A DNA stretch of 64,000 bases from Marinobacter sp. es.042 (GTDB lineage Bacteria; Pseudomonadota; Gammaproteobacteria; Pseudomonadales; Oleiphilaceae): NCBI RefSeq assembly GCF_900188315.1, contig NZ_LT897781.1, forward strand, positions 3,224,001 through 3,288,000, read 5' to 3'. Positions 37,370-45,268 of the stretch are shown one piece after another. Below the pieces are notes generated by a model. The model did no database searches and had not been told where the DNA came from. It saw nothing but the letters and a program-made list of their open reading frames with translations. Positions within the stretch are counted from its first letter, which is position 1; each line of letters opens with the position of its first letter. Made by a program: the position numbers and the translations under genes.

Positions 37370-37405
37370 GCTTTTTATTAATTGAACGTTCAATTAATAA
37401 AAAGC
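37370..37405. promoter_or_regulatory. 36-bp perfect palindromic operator upstream of betI (BetI site)
   Basis: The sequence at 37370-37405 is a perfect palindrome of 18+18 bases centred on ATTGAACGTTCAAT, with AT-rich arms ending GCTTTTT/AAAAAGC. The core matches the known BetI operator type. It lies 57 bases before the betI ATG and should mediate choline-relieved autorepression of the bet operon. Confidence 0.88.
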
Positions 37406-37462
37406 AGGGCTGATTGGTGCTGCTTTTCAACACCGGAAACAAGACGAGTAACCGAAGCCGCC

Positions 37463-38056
37463 ATGCCAAAAGTTGGGGTCAAAGACACACGCAAGCAGCA
37501 GCTGATTGAAGCCACCATGCATTCGATTGCCGAGCTCGGAATGCAGAACACCACCATTGTGAGCATCAGCAAACGGGCGGGCATGTCCTCCGGGATTATC
37601 AGCCATTATTTCGGCGGCAAGCAGGGTCTGATTGAGGCGGCCCTGCGTTATCTGCTCGATCAACTGGGCAAGGAACTGCGGGAGCGCATGGCCAAGACCG
37701 ACCGCTCCCCGGAACAGCGGCTCAATTGCATTATTGAGTCGAACTTTTCCGAGTTTCAGCGTTCTGCGCTGGCGGCCAAGACCTGGCTGAGCTTCTGGGC
37801 CCGGTCGATGCATGAGCCGGGGCTCAAGCGGCTGCAGCAGATCAACAACGCCCGGCTGTACAGCAACCTGCGATATTCCTTCGCACAGGTGCTTGAACCC
37901 GGCGCAGCGACTGAGGCCGCCCGGCAAACCGCGGCAATGATCGATGGGTTCTGGTTGCGCAGTGCCCTGAGCCTGGACCCGTCAGAGAGTTTTGAAGCCG
38001 GCGAGCGGCTCTGCAAGAAATTTGTCCACGAGACACTGGCCCAGGCAACCGCCTGA
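37463..38056 (+). CDS. betI: Transcriptional repressor BetI (TetR family)
   Basis: The 197-residue regulator has a TetR-type HTH at about residues 10-55 (TRKQQLIEATMHSIAELG, then SISKRAGMSSGIISHYFGGK) and a C-terminal ligand domain with SFWARSMHEPGLKRLQQINN, typical of BetI. BetI represses choline uptake and oxidation genes and releases DNA when choline is present. I chose MPKVGVKD at 37463; the frame is open back through the palindrome to 37382, but that part is operator. It heads betI-betB-betA. Confidence 0.95.
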   Translation: MPKVGVKDTRKQQLIEATMHSIAELGMQNTTIVSISKRAGMSSGIISHYFGGKQGLIEAALRYLLDQLGKELRERMAKTDRSPEQRLNCIIESNFSEFQRSALAAKTWLSFWARSMHEPGLKRLQQINNARLYSNLRYSFAQVLEPGAATEAARQTAAMIDGFWLRSALSLDPSESFEAGERLCKKFVHETLAQATA

Positions 38057-38119
38057 GCCGGGATTGATTCGAACGGCCCACAAGGCCTGAAGACACCGAA
38101 CAGAGGTTAATTACCGACT

Positions 38120-39589
38120 ATGTCTGCATCTCTTCCTGTTGTTCAGAATTTCGTCCATGGCCGTTTCCTGGCCAACAGCACCGGCGAAACCTTCCCTGTG
38201 GTGAATCCGGCCACGGGTCAGGTTATCTACGAAGTGGAAGTGGCGGATGAATCCGTGCAGCAGGCCGCTATTGAAAGTGCCCGCGCAGGTTTTGCCGAGT
38301 GGTCTGCCATGACTGCCATCGAGCGCAGCAGGATTTTGCTTCAGGCGGTTGCGCTTCTGAGAGAGCGTAATGATGAATTGGCTGCCGCAGAGGTGCGCGA
38401 TACCGGGAAGCCCTGGCAGGAAGCAGAAGCCGTGGATGTGGTCACCGGTGCCGATGCAGTTGAGTTCTTTGCCGGCCTGGCACCCTCCATCGAAGGTAAC
38501 CAACAGGACCTGGGGGGAGATTTTTACTATACCCGCCGGGAGCCCCTGGGCATCTGCGCCGGCATTGGCGCCTGGAACTACCCGATCCAGATCGCCTGCT
38601 GGAAATCCGCGCCGGCCCTGGCCTGCGGCAACGCCATGATCTTCAAGCCATCCGAGGAAACCCCCATGGGTGCGGTGAAGCTGGCGGAAATCTTTACCGA
38701 AGCGGGCGTGCCGGCGGGCGTATTCAACGTGGTGCAGGGCGCCGCCGAAGTTGGCCAGTGGCTGACCCACCACCCCGAGATTGCCAAGGTCTCCTTCACG
38801 GGAGAAGTTGCTACCGGCAAGAAGGTGATGGCAGCGGCATCCTCCACACTGAAGGACGTCACCATGGAGCTGGGCGGGAAGTCACCTCTGATCATCTTTG
38901 ACGATGCAGATCTTGAGAACGCCATTTCCGCCGCCATGGTGGGCAACTTCTATACCCAGGGTGAGATCTGCACCAACGGCACCCGGGTGTTTGTTCATGA
39001 AGATCTGTATCCGCGCTTTATCGAACGTCTGCTGGAACGCACCCGCAACAACATCAAGCCGGGCGACCCCATGAATCCGGAGACCAATTTCGGCGCGCTT
39101 ATCTCCGCAAAACACCGGGATCTGGTGCTCGATTACATCGCCAAAGGCCTGTCCGAAGGCGCGACTCTCAGCCACGGCGGTCGGGCCTTCGAGCCGGAGG
39201 ATTCCAAAGGCGGCTATTTTGTGGAACCCACCATTTTCACCGACTGCACCGATGATATGACCATCGTAAAGGAAGAGATTTTCGGGCCGGTGATGTCGGT
39301 CCTTACTTTCCGCGATGAGGACGAGGTGATTGCCCGCGCGAATAACACAGATACGGGTCTGGCCGCTGGCGTGTTCACCAACGATATCCGTCGGGCCCAC
39401 CGGGTGATTCACCAGATCCAGGCCGGCATCTGCTGGATCAACAGCTACGGCGCTTCCCCGGCGGAAATGCCGGTCGGCGGCTACAAACTCTCCGGCATCG
39501 GCCGCGAGAACGGGCGCGAAACCATTGCGCACTACACCCAGATCAAATCGGTGTATGTGGGCATGGAAGATTTGGACGCACCCTTTTAA
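38120..39589 (+). CDS. betB: Betaine aldehyde dehydrogenase BetB
   Basis: The 489-residue NAD(P)+-dependent enzyme oxidises betaine aldehyde to glycine betaine, the osmoprotectant. The aldehyde dehydrogenase signature [10 protein letters not shown] contains the catalytic glutamate, and the nucleophilic cysteine is in [33 protein letters not shown] is typical of BetB. Length equals that of the proteobacterial enzyme. It follows betI by 63 bases and belongs to the same operon. Confidence 0.97.
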   Translation: MSASLPVVQNFVHGRFLANSTGETFPVVNPATGQVIYEVEVADESVQQAAIESARAGFAEWSAMTAIERSRILLQAVALLRERNDELAAAEVRDTGKPWQEAEAVDVVTGADAVEFFAGLAPSIEGNQQDLGGDFYYTRREPLGICAGIGAWNYPIQIACWKSAPALACGNAMIFKPSEETPMGAVKLAEIFTEAGVPAGVFNVVQGAAEVGQWLTHHPEIAKVSFTGEVATGKKVMAAASSTLKDVTMELGGKSPLIIFDDADLENAISAAMVGNFYTQGEICTNGTRVFVHEDLYPRFIERLLERTRNNIKPGDPMNPETNFGALISAKHRDLVLDYIAKGLSEGATLSHGGRAFEPEDSKGGYFVEPTIFTDCTDDMTIVKEEIFGPVMSVLTFRDEDEVIARANNTDTGLAAGVFTNDIRRAHRVIHQIQAGICWINSYGASPAEMPVGGYKLSGIGRENGRETIAHYTQIKSVYVGMEDLDAPF

Positions 39590-39595
39590 TCCCAA

Positions 39596-39858
39596 GGGTC
39601 TGTTGCCGCCTCGTCTTCACCTCTGTTGCGCCTAATAAAGCGCCAATTTAGGCGCGAGGAGCGAAGTTTGGTTGTTCCAAATGAGTAACGAGCAACGACG
39701 AGTGGCGCTTTATTAGGCGCAACCCTAAGGGCTGCGGCCATTTTTATGCCCAGCGTCGTTATCAGTCGCTTATTTGGAACAACCAAACTGCGCTCCTTCT
39801 GCCTAGCTGGCCATAAAAATGGCCACAGCAGAGGAGAAGACGAGGCGGCAACAGACCC
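39596..39858. repeat. Nested inverted-repeat element between betB and betA
   Basis: A 263-base region consists of four overlapping inverted repeats. The outer arms 39596-39618 and 39836-39858 are a perfect 23-bp match. Arms 39626-39644 and 39704-39722 (TTGCGCCTAATAAAGCGCC) are a perfect 19-bp match. Arms 39657-39682 and 39772-39797 match over 26 bp with one difference (core TTTGGTTGTTCCAAAT). Arms 39731-39748 and 39812-39829 match over 18 bp with one difference. The arms cross each other, so they cannot all pair at once. No coding frame or transposase is present. It may be a non-autonomous mobile or palindromic repeat unit. Confidence 0.85.
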
Positions 39859-39880
39859 TGGGCCACACAGGAGAATGCGT

Positions 39881-41566
39881 ATGATAGAAAATCGATACGA
39901 CTACATCATTGTGGGTGCGGGTTCCGCCGGTTGCGTACTGGCCAACCGTTTGACCGAGGACGCGCGCCACCGGGTGCTGCTGCTGGAAACCGGCGGCAGC
40001 GACAAGAGCATCTTCATCCAGATGCCCACCGCCCTGTCCATTCCCATGAACACCAAGAAATACGCCTGGCAGTTCGAGACCGAGCCGGAGCCGTATCTGG
40101 ACAACCGCCGCATGCACTGCCCCCGGGGCAAGGTGCTGGGGGGTTCTTCCTCCATCAACGGCATGGTGTATGTCCGTGGCCACGCCCGGGATTTTGACGA
40201 ATGGGATTCCGAGGGCGCTACCGGCTGGCATTACCGCAACGTCCTGCCGTATTTCAGGAAGGCCGAAACCTGGGCCTTTGGCGGCGACGACTACCGGGGC
40301 GATAAGGGCCCGCTCGGTGTTAATAACGGCAACAACATGCAGAATCCGCTCTACAAGGCCTTTATCAGGGCGGGTTCCGATGCCGGTTACTTTGAGACCG
40401 ATGATTACAACGGTACCCAGCAGGAAGGCTTCGGCGCCATGCACATGACCGTGAAGAACGGTCGTCGCTGGTCCACTGCGAACGCCTATCTGCGCCCGGC
40501 CATGGAGCGCGATAACCTGACTGTGGTCACCCATGCCCTGGTGCACAAGGTGTTGCTCGATGGCAAAACCGCCACCGGTGTCCGTTACGAGCAGGACGGC
40601 AAGGTGTACGAGGCGAAAGCCGCCAAGGAAGTCATCCTGTCAGCTGGCTCTATCGGTTCGCCCCACCTGCTCCAGTTGTCCGGAATTGGCAAGCGTGAGG
40701 TACTGGAGAACGCTGGTATCGAGGTAAAGCATGAGCTACCCGGCGTTGGTGAGAACCTGCAGGACCACCTGGAGTTTTACTTTCAGTACCGCTGCAAACA
40801 GCCGGTGTCGCTCAACGGCAAGCTGGACTGGTGGAACAAGCTGAAGATCGGTGTTCGCTGGATTCTCCGCAAGGACGGTCTGGGCGCCACCAATCACTTC
40901 GAGTCCTGTGGCTTTATCCGTTCCAGGGCCGGCGTCGAGTGGCCCGACCTGCAATATCACTTTTTGCCGGCAGCCATGCGCTACGACGGTAAAGAAGCCT
41001 TCAACGGAGACGGATTCCAGCTGCACATTGGTCACAACAAGCCGAAGAGTCGGGGCTTTGTGCATGTGCAATCGGCCGATCCGAAACAGGCACCGACCAT
41101 CCGCTTCAACTATCTGAAGCACGAGGCAGACCGGGAGGGCTTCCGGGACTGTGTGCGCCTGACCCGGGAAATCATCAATCAGCCGGCCATGGACGAGTAT
41201 CGCGGAGCGGAAATCCAGCCTGGGGCCGAGGTCCAGACCGACGAGGAAATCGATGCGTTTGTCCGCCAGGCGGTGGAGAGCGCCTACCATCCGTCCTGCT
41301 CCTGCAAGATGGGCACCGACGAGCTGGCGGTGGTGGACCCGGAGACGCGGGTTCACGGTATCCGGAATCTCAGGGTGGTGGATTCGTCCATCTTCCCGAC
41401 CATACCCAACGGCAACCTGAATTCGCCCACCATTATGGTGGCCGAGCGGGCAGCCGATCTGATCCGGGGCAGGGAGCCCCTGCAACCTTCTGACGTGCCT
41501 GTGGTGATGGATGACCAGTGGCAGGCACGCCAGCGACCGGGACAGGCAAAGCGCGCGCTGGTTTAG
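39881..41566 (+). CDS. betA: Choline dehydrogenase BetA
   Basis: This 561-residue FAD-dependent GMC oxidoreductase converts choline to betaine aldehyde at the membrane. It shows the N-terminal dinucleotide motif [16 protein letters not shown], the GMC signature [15 protein letters not shown], a second signature [15 protein letters not shown], and the C-terminal catalytic region SYHP-like [12 protein letters not shown] with [14 protein letters not shown] chose the second ATG at 39881, seven bases after AGGAG; the ATG at 39875 is too close. The C-terminus is slightly longer than E. coli BetA (556). Confidence 0.96.
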   Translation: MIENRYDYIIVGAGSAGCVLANRLTEDARHRVLLLETGGSDKSIFIQMPTALSIPMNTKKYAWQFETEPEPYLDNRRMHCPRGKVLGGSSSINGMVYVRGHARDFDEWDSEGATGWHYRNVLPYFRKAETWAFGGDDYRGDKGPLGVNNGNNMQNPLYKAFIRAGSDAGYFETDDYNGTQQEGFGAMHMTVKNGRRWSTANAYLRPAMERDNLTVVTHALVHKVLLDGKTATGVRYEQDGKVYEAKAAKEVILSAGSIGSPHLLQLSGIGKREVLENAGIEVKHELPGVGENLQDHLEFYFQYRCKQPVSLNGKLDWWNKLKIGVRWILRKDGLGATNHFESCGFIRSRAGVEWPDLQYHFLPAAMRYDGKEAFNGDGFQLHIGHNKPKSRGFVHVQSADPKQAPTIRFNYLKHEADREGFRDCVRLTREIINQPAMDEYRGAEIQPGAEVQTDEEIDAFVRQAVESAYHPSCSCKMGTDELAVVDPETRVHGIRNLRVVDSSIFPTIPNGNLNSPTIMVAERAADLIRGREPLQPSDVPVVMDDQWQARQRPGQAKRALV

Positions 41567-41581
41567 CGCGTCGTCATCCCA

Positions 41582-41609
41582 CCCGGGCGTGCAACGCGCC
41601 CGGGGTTTT
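41582..41609 (+). terminator. Rho-independent terminator after betA
   Basis: CCCGGGCG (41582-41589) pairs with CGCCCGGG (41597-41604), followed by GTTTT. It lies 16 bases past the betA stop, suggesting that the downstream transporter has its own promoter or depends on read-through. Confidence 0.6.
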
Positions 41610-41735
41610 GCAAGCCCTCAGGATTTCCCTATCAGCGCGACGGTGTTCTGCCGTTTTCGGGCGCCCGATAGGCAAGTCCTGGGTTTGTGTCCGATTCGAA
41701 AGAAGCAGCGCTTACAAAGTAGAGGAGGAACACCC

Positions 41736-41780
41736 ATGCTGTTCATTGCAAAGAAACAAAGTAACCGGAGGACGTTATGA
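41736..41780 (+). CDS. 14-codon leader ORF overlapping the BCCT-like transporter start
   Basis: An ATG at 41736, seven bases after GAGGAGG, opens a 14-residue frame (MLFIAKKQSNRRTL) whose TGA at 41778-41780 overlaps the ATG of the transporter gene as ATGA. The ribosome binding site is stronger than the transporter's own CCGGAGGA, which lies inside the leader. The arrangement suggests translational coupling, with the leader priming translation of the membrane protein. Peptide function, if any, is unknown; no repeated regulatory codons of an attenuator are seen. Confidence 0.55.
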   Translation: MLFIAKKQSNRRTL

Positions 41781-42994
41781 CACTCTGGTTATCCGCAGGT
41801 CTGATCTTCACCTTCGCCGCCATTGTGCTGATTCTGTACAGATGGTGGGACATCCAGTGCATCGGCGTGACGCCGGTACGAACCTTCACCTTTATCGCCA
41901 TCCTGTTCACCTCCGGTCTGGATGTGGGGCTGATCATGTTCCCACTGACCGAGTTCGGTGGCTACGGCGACCTGTCGGCGAGCCCGGAGTACGGCTTTGC
42001 CAATCCGCTGGCTATCGAATTCGGGTTCTGGGCGTTCCTGATCTGGGGCTTCTATTTCCTGACCTGTTTTTACTTCGCGATCATTGAGCCGCGGGTGCAG
42101 TTCTTTGAGATTCCGTTGGTGAAGGTCGTAAACAACGTGGTAATCATCGGCACCTGTGCGTTTACCGCCTATCTGCTGCTGGTGAATCTGCCCTGGTACC
42201 TGCCCATGCTCGGTGATGGCGAATCGGTGGTACCAGCGTTCTACTTCATTGTATTTGCCTCGATTGCGCTGGCGGTCTATTCCAGCTCCAAGATCAAATA
42301 TGTGCGCATCCTCAGTCTGGGTTCGAGCCTGTTGTTTATTGCCCTGATCGTGGGTATGTGGTTCCGGGCGTTCGTTATGGGTGCGGGCTCACCGGCAGAC
42401 TTCTTTGGCACCGCCGGGTTGATCGGCGAGTACTTCGCCAACATCCACCAGTTTGCCCTGCCGATCAACGACTACCACGAGTTCTACCTGTTCTGGTGGT
42501 TTGCCTGGAGCATCATGATTGGCCAGTTTACCGCGCGTTTTGTGAGCGGTATCCGTACCTGGCAGCTGTTGATTGCCATGCTGGTGGTACCGTCAATCGC
42601 CATTGGTGTCTGGTTTACCGTGCTTTACCACTACCACGCGGAAGGCCTGCAGATTGCGGCGTTCACCAATCTCGCCATGATTTCGGTGGGTGTGTTGATG
42701 GTGGTGAACTCGCTGGATTCATTGATCCGGCTTTATACCGACAACCTCAATCTCACTGCCCAGCGCCTCGGGCGGGTGAACTATGTGGTGTTCAATTTCC
42801 TGGCGATGGTTGGTCTGACCATGCTGTTCCAGCTGGATTTCTTGCGGATTCAGTGGGTTGGCGCCCTGGTGATTGCACTGTATTTTGGCTGCTTCGTCTA
42901 TATCCTGGTGAACAAGCGGGCAGAAGTGGCTGCCATTAAAGCGTCACCGAAAGAAAATATTCTGGACTTTGGAAAGATTGAACTGGCTGGCTAA
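41777..42994 (+). CDS. Short, divergent BCCT-like transporter (probable choline/betaine carrier)
   Basis: The 405-residue protein has about ten membrane segments. The stretch FYLFWWFAWSIMIGQFTARF followed by VSGIRT aligns with the BCCT signature region (WTxFYWxWWxxWxPFxGxFxARxxRGRT), and NPLAIEFGFWAFLIWGFYF resembles earlier BCCT helices. It is at least 100 residues shorter than typical BCCT carriers (500-700) and lacks the canonical tryptophan-rich spacing, so it is a divergent member. Position after betIBA suggests import of choline or betaine. An alternative is an uncharacterised membrane family that only resembles BCCT. Confidence 0.7.
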   Translation: MTLWLSAGLIFTFAAIVLILYRWWDIQCIGVTPVRTFTFIAILFTSGLDVGLIMFPLTEFGGYGDLSASPEYGFANPLAIEFGFWAFLIWGFYFLTCFYFAIIEPRVQFFEIPLVKVVNNVVIIGTCAFTAYLLLVNLPWYLPMLGDGESVVPAFYFIVFASIALAVYSSSKIKYVRILSLGSSLLFIALIVGMWFRAFVMGAGSPADFFGTAGLIGEYFANIHQFALPINDYHEFYLFWWFAWSIMIGQFTARFVSGIRTWQLLIAMLVVPSIAIGVWFTVLYHYHAEGLQIAAFTNLAMISVGVLMVVNSLDSLIRLYTDNLNLTAQRLGRVNYVVFNFLAMVGLTMLFQLDFLRIQWVGALVIALYFGCFVYILVNKRAEVAAIKASPKENILDFGKIELAG

Positions 42995-43040
42995 GACCCC
43001 ATAAACGGGGTAGCGGAAAAATTCCCTTCAGAAGCCAGAG

Positions 43041-43077
43041 ATAGGTTTTTTCTATCCTTGGCTTGGGAATTATCAAT
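43041..43077 (+). promoter_or_regulatory. Candidate OxyR binding site upstream of ahpC
   Basis: ATAGGTTTTTTCTAT (43041-43055) fits the half-site ATAGnTnnnAnCTAT except for one position. After a seven-base spacer a weaker half-site, TTGGGAATTATCAAT (43063-43077), keeps six of the ten specified bases. The spacing is that of tetrameric OxyR sites and the target, ahpC, is a classic OxyR gene. Confidence 0.6.
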
Positions 43078-43156
43078 TTTATCCGCATCGCCGATATCCG
43101 TACTGTGGGCGCCACAAATTCATTAACTTATGAATCCATCAACAAGGAGTTTTTTA

Positions 43157-43720
43157 ATGGGCATCATTAACAGCGAGATCAAACCGTTCAACGCTACCGC
43201 CTTCAAAAACGGCGAGTTCGTTGAGATCAGCGAAGCAGACGTGAAAGGCAAGTGGGCGGTATTTTTCTTCTACCCGGCCGACTTCACCTTCGTGTGCCCG
43301 ACCGAGCTGGGCGACGTGGCTGACAAGTACGAAGAGCTGCAAAAGCTGGGCGTTGAAGTATTCTCCGTATCTACCGACACGCACTTCACTCACAAGGCCT
43401 GGCACGACAACTCCGAGACTATCGGCAAGATCCAGTACTACATGGTTGGCGACCAGACCGGCACCATCACCAACAACTTCGGCGTGATGCGTGAAGGTCA
43501 GGGCCTGGCAGATCGAGCTACCTTCCTGATCGACCCGGATGGCATCATTCAGTCTGTCGAAATCAGCGCCGAAGGCGTTGGTCGTGACGCTGACTACCTG
43601 ATGGATAAGGTCAAGGCTGCCCAATACGTGCGCAAGCACCCGGGTGAAGTTTGCCCTGCCAAGTGGAAAGAAGGCGAAGAAACACTGGCTCCGTCTCTGG
43701 ACCTGGTTGGCAAGATCTAA
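43157..43720 (+). CDS. ahpC: Alkyl hydroperoxide reductase subunit C (2-Cys peroxiredoxin)
   Basis: The 187-residue peroxiredoxin reduces H2O2 and organic peroxides. The peroxidatic cysteine is in FVCPTELGD at about residue 47 and the resolving cysteine in GEVCPAKW near the C-terminus. Length and ending (GKI) match the AhpC family. I chose the ATG at 43157, seven bases after AAGGAG; an upstream ATG at 43130 has no such site. Its reductase AhpF is encoded 1.5 kb downstream. An OxyR-like site lies upstream and a strong terminator downstream. Confidence 0.97.
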   Translation: MGIINSEIKPFNATAFKNGEFVEISEADVKGKWAVFFFYPADFTFVCPTELGDVADKYEELQKLGVEVFSVSTDTHFTHKAWHDNSETIGKIQYYMVGDQTGTITNNFGVMREGQGLADRATFLIDPDGIIQSVEISAEGVGRDADYLMDKVKAAQYVRKHPGEVCPAKWKEGEETLAPSLDLVGKI

Positions 43721-43747
43721 GCTCTCCTTCCGGAAAGCTTATGAACG

Positions 43748-43775
43748 AAAAACCCCGGAATTTCCGGGGTTTTTT
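43748..43775. terminator. Bidirectional terminator between ahpC and the Prx5 gene
   Basis: AAAAACCCCGG and CCGGGGTTTTT pair around AATTT (43748-43774), with T-runs on both strands. It lies between the convergent ahpC and the minus-strand peroxiredoxin gene and can serve both. Confidence 0.88.
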
Positions 43776-43796
43776 GTGTCTGGCGAAAGGTGAGGC

Positions 43797-44273
43797 TCAG
43801 AGGGCCTCGAGAATGCTTTCGGCGCTGGTCTGGTCCAATCCTTGGGCATCGATATTCAGCAGCTCGACCTTGCCGTCGTTCACGATCATGGCGTAGCGCT
43901 GGCTGCGAATGCCCATACCGTTCGCGGTCCGATCCTGAGTCAGGTCCAGAGCCTTGGCGAACTCTGCCACGCCATCAGCCAGCATGACGATCTCTTCGGC
44001 GTTGTGGGCCTTGCCCCAGGCGTCCATTACAAACGCATCGTTTACTGACGTGCAAACGATGCTGTCGATGCCTTTGGCCCGCAGTTTGTCGGCATTTACC
44101 ACAAAACCGGGTAAATGGGCGGCTGAACAGGTGGGGGTAAACGCGCCGGGTACAGCAAACAGAACGGCCTTCTTGCCGGCAAAGAGTTCACTGGTACGGA
44201 CTTTCTCAGGGCCTTTTTCGCCCATTACCTGAAGTTCGAGGTCTGGCAGGGTATCACCCGGCTGAATTGGCAT
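43797..44273 (-). CDS. Prx5-type peroxiredoxin (redoxin)
   Basis: The 158-residue protein is an atypical peroxiredoxin of the Prx5/PMP20 type: GKKAVLFAVPGAFTPTCSAA contains the peroxidatic cysteine, followed by HLPGF, and VNDAFVMDAWGK is diagnostic. It probably uses glutathione/glutaredoxin or thioredoxin. I chose MPIQPGDT at 44273; GCGGAGACC lies upstream and the extra upstream frame codes the tail of the next gene. The start overlaps the 3' end of the DUF3581 gene by 20 bases, so the two are coupled. Confidence 0.92.
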   Translation of the reverse strand: MPIQPGDTLPDLELQVMGEKGPEKVRTSELFAGKKAVLFAVPGAFTPTCSAAHLPGFVVNADKLRAKGIDSIVCTSVNDAFVMDAWGKAHNAEEIVMLADGVAEFAKALDLTQDRTANGMGIRSQRYAMIVNDGKVELLNIDAQGLDQTSAESILEAL

Positions 44274-45009
44274 TGCTGTGGTCTCCGCTGTTGTCCTTGT
44301 TGAAATAGTCGGCACTCCGGGCCTTGAGGCGATAGAACTCTTCAATTACGCCGGCCATCGCCTCGGGACAATAGGGCCGCAGACCACTTAATACGAGCCG
44401 TTTGGTCACTTCGCCCACTGGTTTGTGATCGGCGGTCAGACGGTATTCGAGGAGAACGTTACCCCGTTTACCGGCTGCCTCGAGGGTGGCGTTATGCAAT
44501 TCCAGCCCGGGGGAGGGCAGATCCAGATTCTCCAGGGCCAGGCTCATGCTCTCGTACATCACCATGGGGCGATCGGGATTGAACATCACCCCGTTAGACT
44601 CCATCAAAGGCTTCAGGGTATGGGGGAAGTTCTTGCCGGAGGCCGCCACATAGGCACGGGTGATGGTCTCGATCAACTCCTCATCCCGGGTTGTCGCGCC
44701 ACTGCGGGCCACCTCGATATAGACTTTGCCGGCATCGTCACAGACGTCAATGGTGTTTTCGGTTTCAACGAACTTGAGCGGCACATTCTCTCCAAGCAGG
44801 CTGCGGAACCGGAAGGTCATGTTCTCCGACAGCCCGAACCGGGCGAGGACAATGGCGAAAAGCAAGTCTCCTGGAACGCAGAAACGGCGGGCATCCGGGT
44901 CGTGGATGGGATTGAAATCCCCCGCGATTTCCTTGGCGAACTGGCTTGCCTGCAGGGCGGAAATTACGACGTGTCCGTCCTGGACGGAGTGGAAACGGTC
45001 TAGAAACAT
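44254..45009 (-). CDS. DUF3581 family protein
   Basis: The 251-residue soluble protein starts MFLDRFHSVQDGHVVISALQ and contains QFAKEIAGDFNPIHDPDARR, then RFCVPGDLLFAIVLARFG, features I associate with DUF3581. The FNPIHD stretch resembles the catalytic helix of MaoC/hotdog-fold dehydratases, so a hotdog fold is plausible, but no function is established. It overlaps the Prx5 gene by 20 bases on the same strand and is divergent from ahpF, which may link it to peroxide or lipid-hydroperoxide stress. Confidence 0.8.
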   Translation of the reverse strand: MFLDRFHSVQDGHVVISALQASQFAKEIAGDFNPIHDPDARRFCVPGDLLFAIVLARFGLSENMTFRFRSLLGENVPLKFVETENTIDVCDDAGKVYIEVARSGATTRDEELIETITRAYVAASGKNFPHTLKPLMESNGVMFNPDRPMVMYESMSLALENLDLPSPGLELHNATLEAAGKRGNVLLEYRLTADHKPVGEVTKRLVLSGLRPYCPEAMAGVIEEFYRLKARSADYFNKDNSGDHSNANSAG

Positions 45010-45219
45010 GCGTTGCCTATTCTGGATACCAGAGAATGATGTTGCGACGATATGACAACATCATACTGCGGCAGGCTTTCGGTGGATATGCGCTATTGGT
45101 CAAGCCCCGAGCAGCGGTGAAGCTGGTGGTATAGCAAAGCCCTATCAAACAGTTTGGGTCAATTAATTTGAGCATTGAGTGGCGGGGCCGTATTGTTGCA
45201 CCAACTCAACTTAACCACC

Positions 45220-45236
45220 GTATTTGATTCAAATAC
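45220..45236. promoter_or_regulatory. 17-base palindrome upstream of ahpF
   Basis: GTATTTGA-T-TCAAATAC is a perfect 8-1-8 inverted repeat 33 bases before the ahpF ATG, in a 259-base divergent region with no gene. It could be an operator or part of the ahpF 5' UTR. It does not fit the OxyR consensus, and I recognise no regulator. Confidence 0.45.
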
Positions 45237-45268
45237 TTAGTTCCGAAATTTAAAGGAGAAGTCAGACT

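Noticed and set aside
39596..39858. Integron attC site or cassette array
   Set aside because: The repeat pairs do not show attC core sites, there is no integrase in the window, and the flanking genes are one housekeeping-type operon.
41736..41780. Classical amino-acid attenuator
   Set aside because: The leader has no run of identical regulatory codons and no terminator hairpin between it and the transporter; coupling is the simpler reading.
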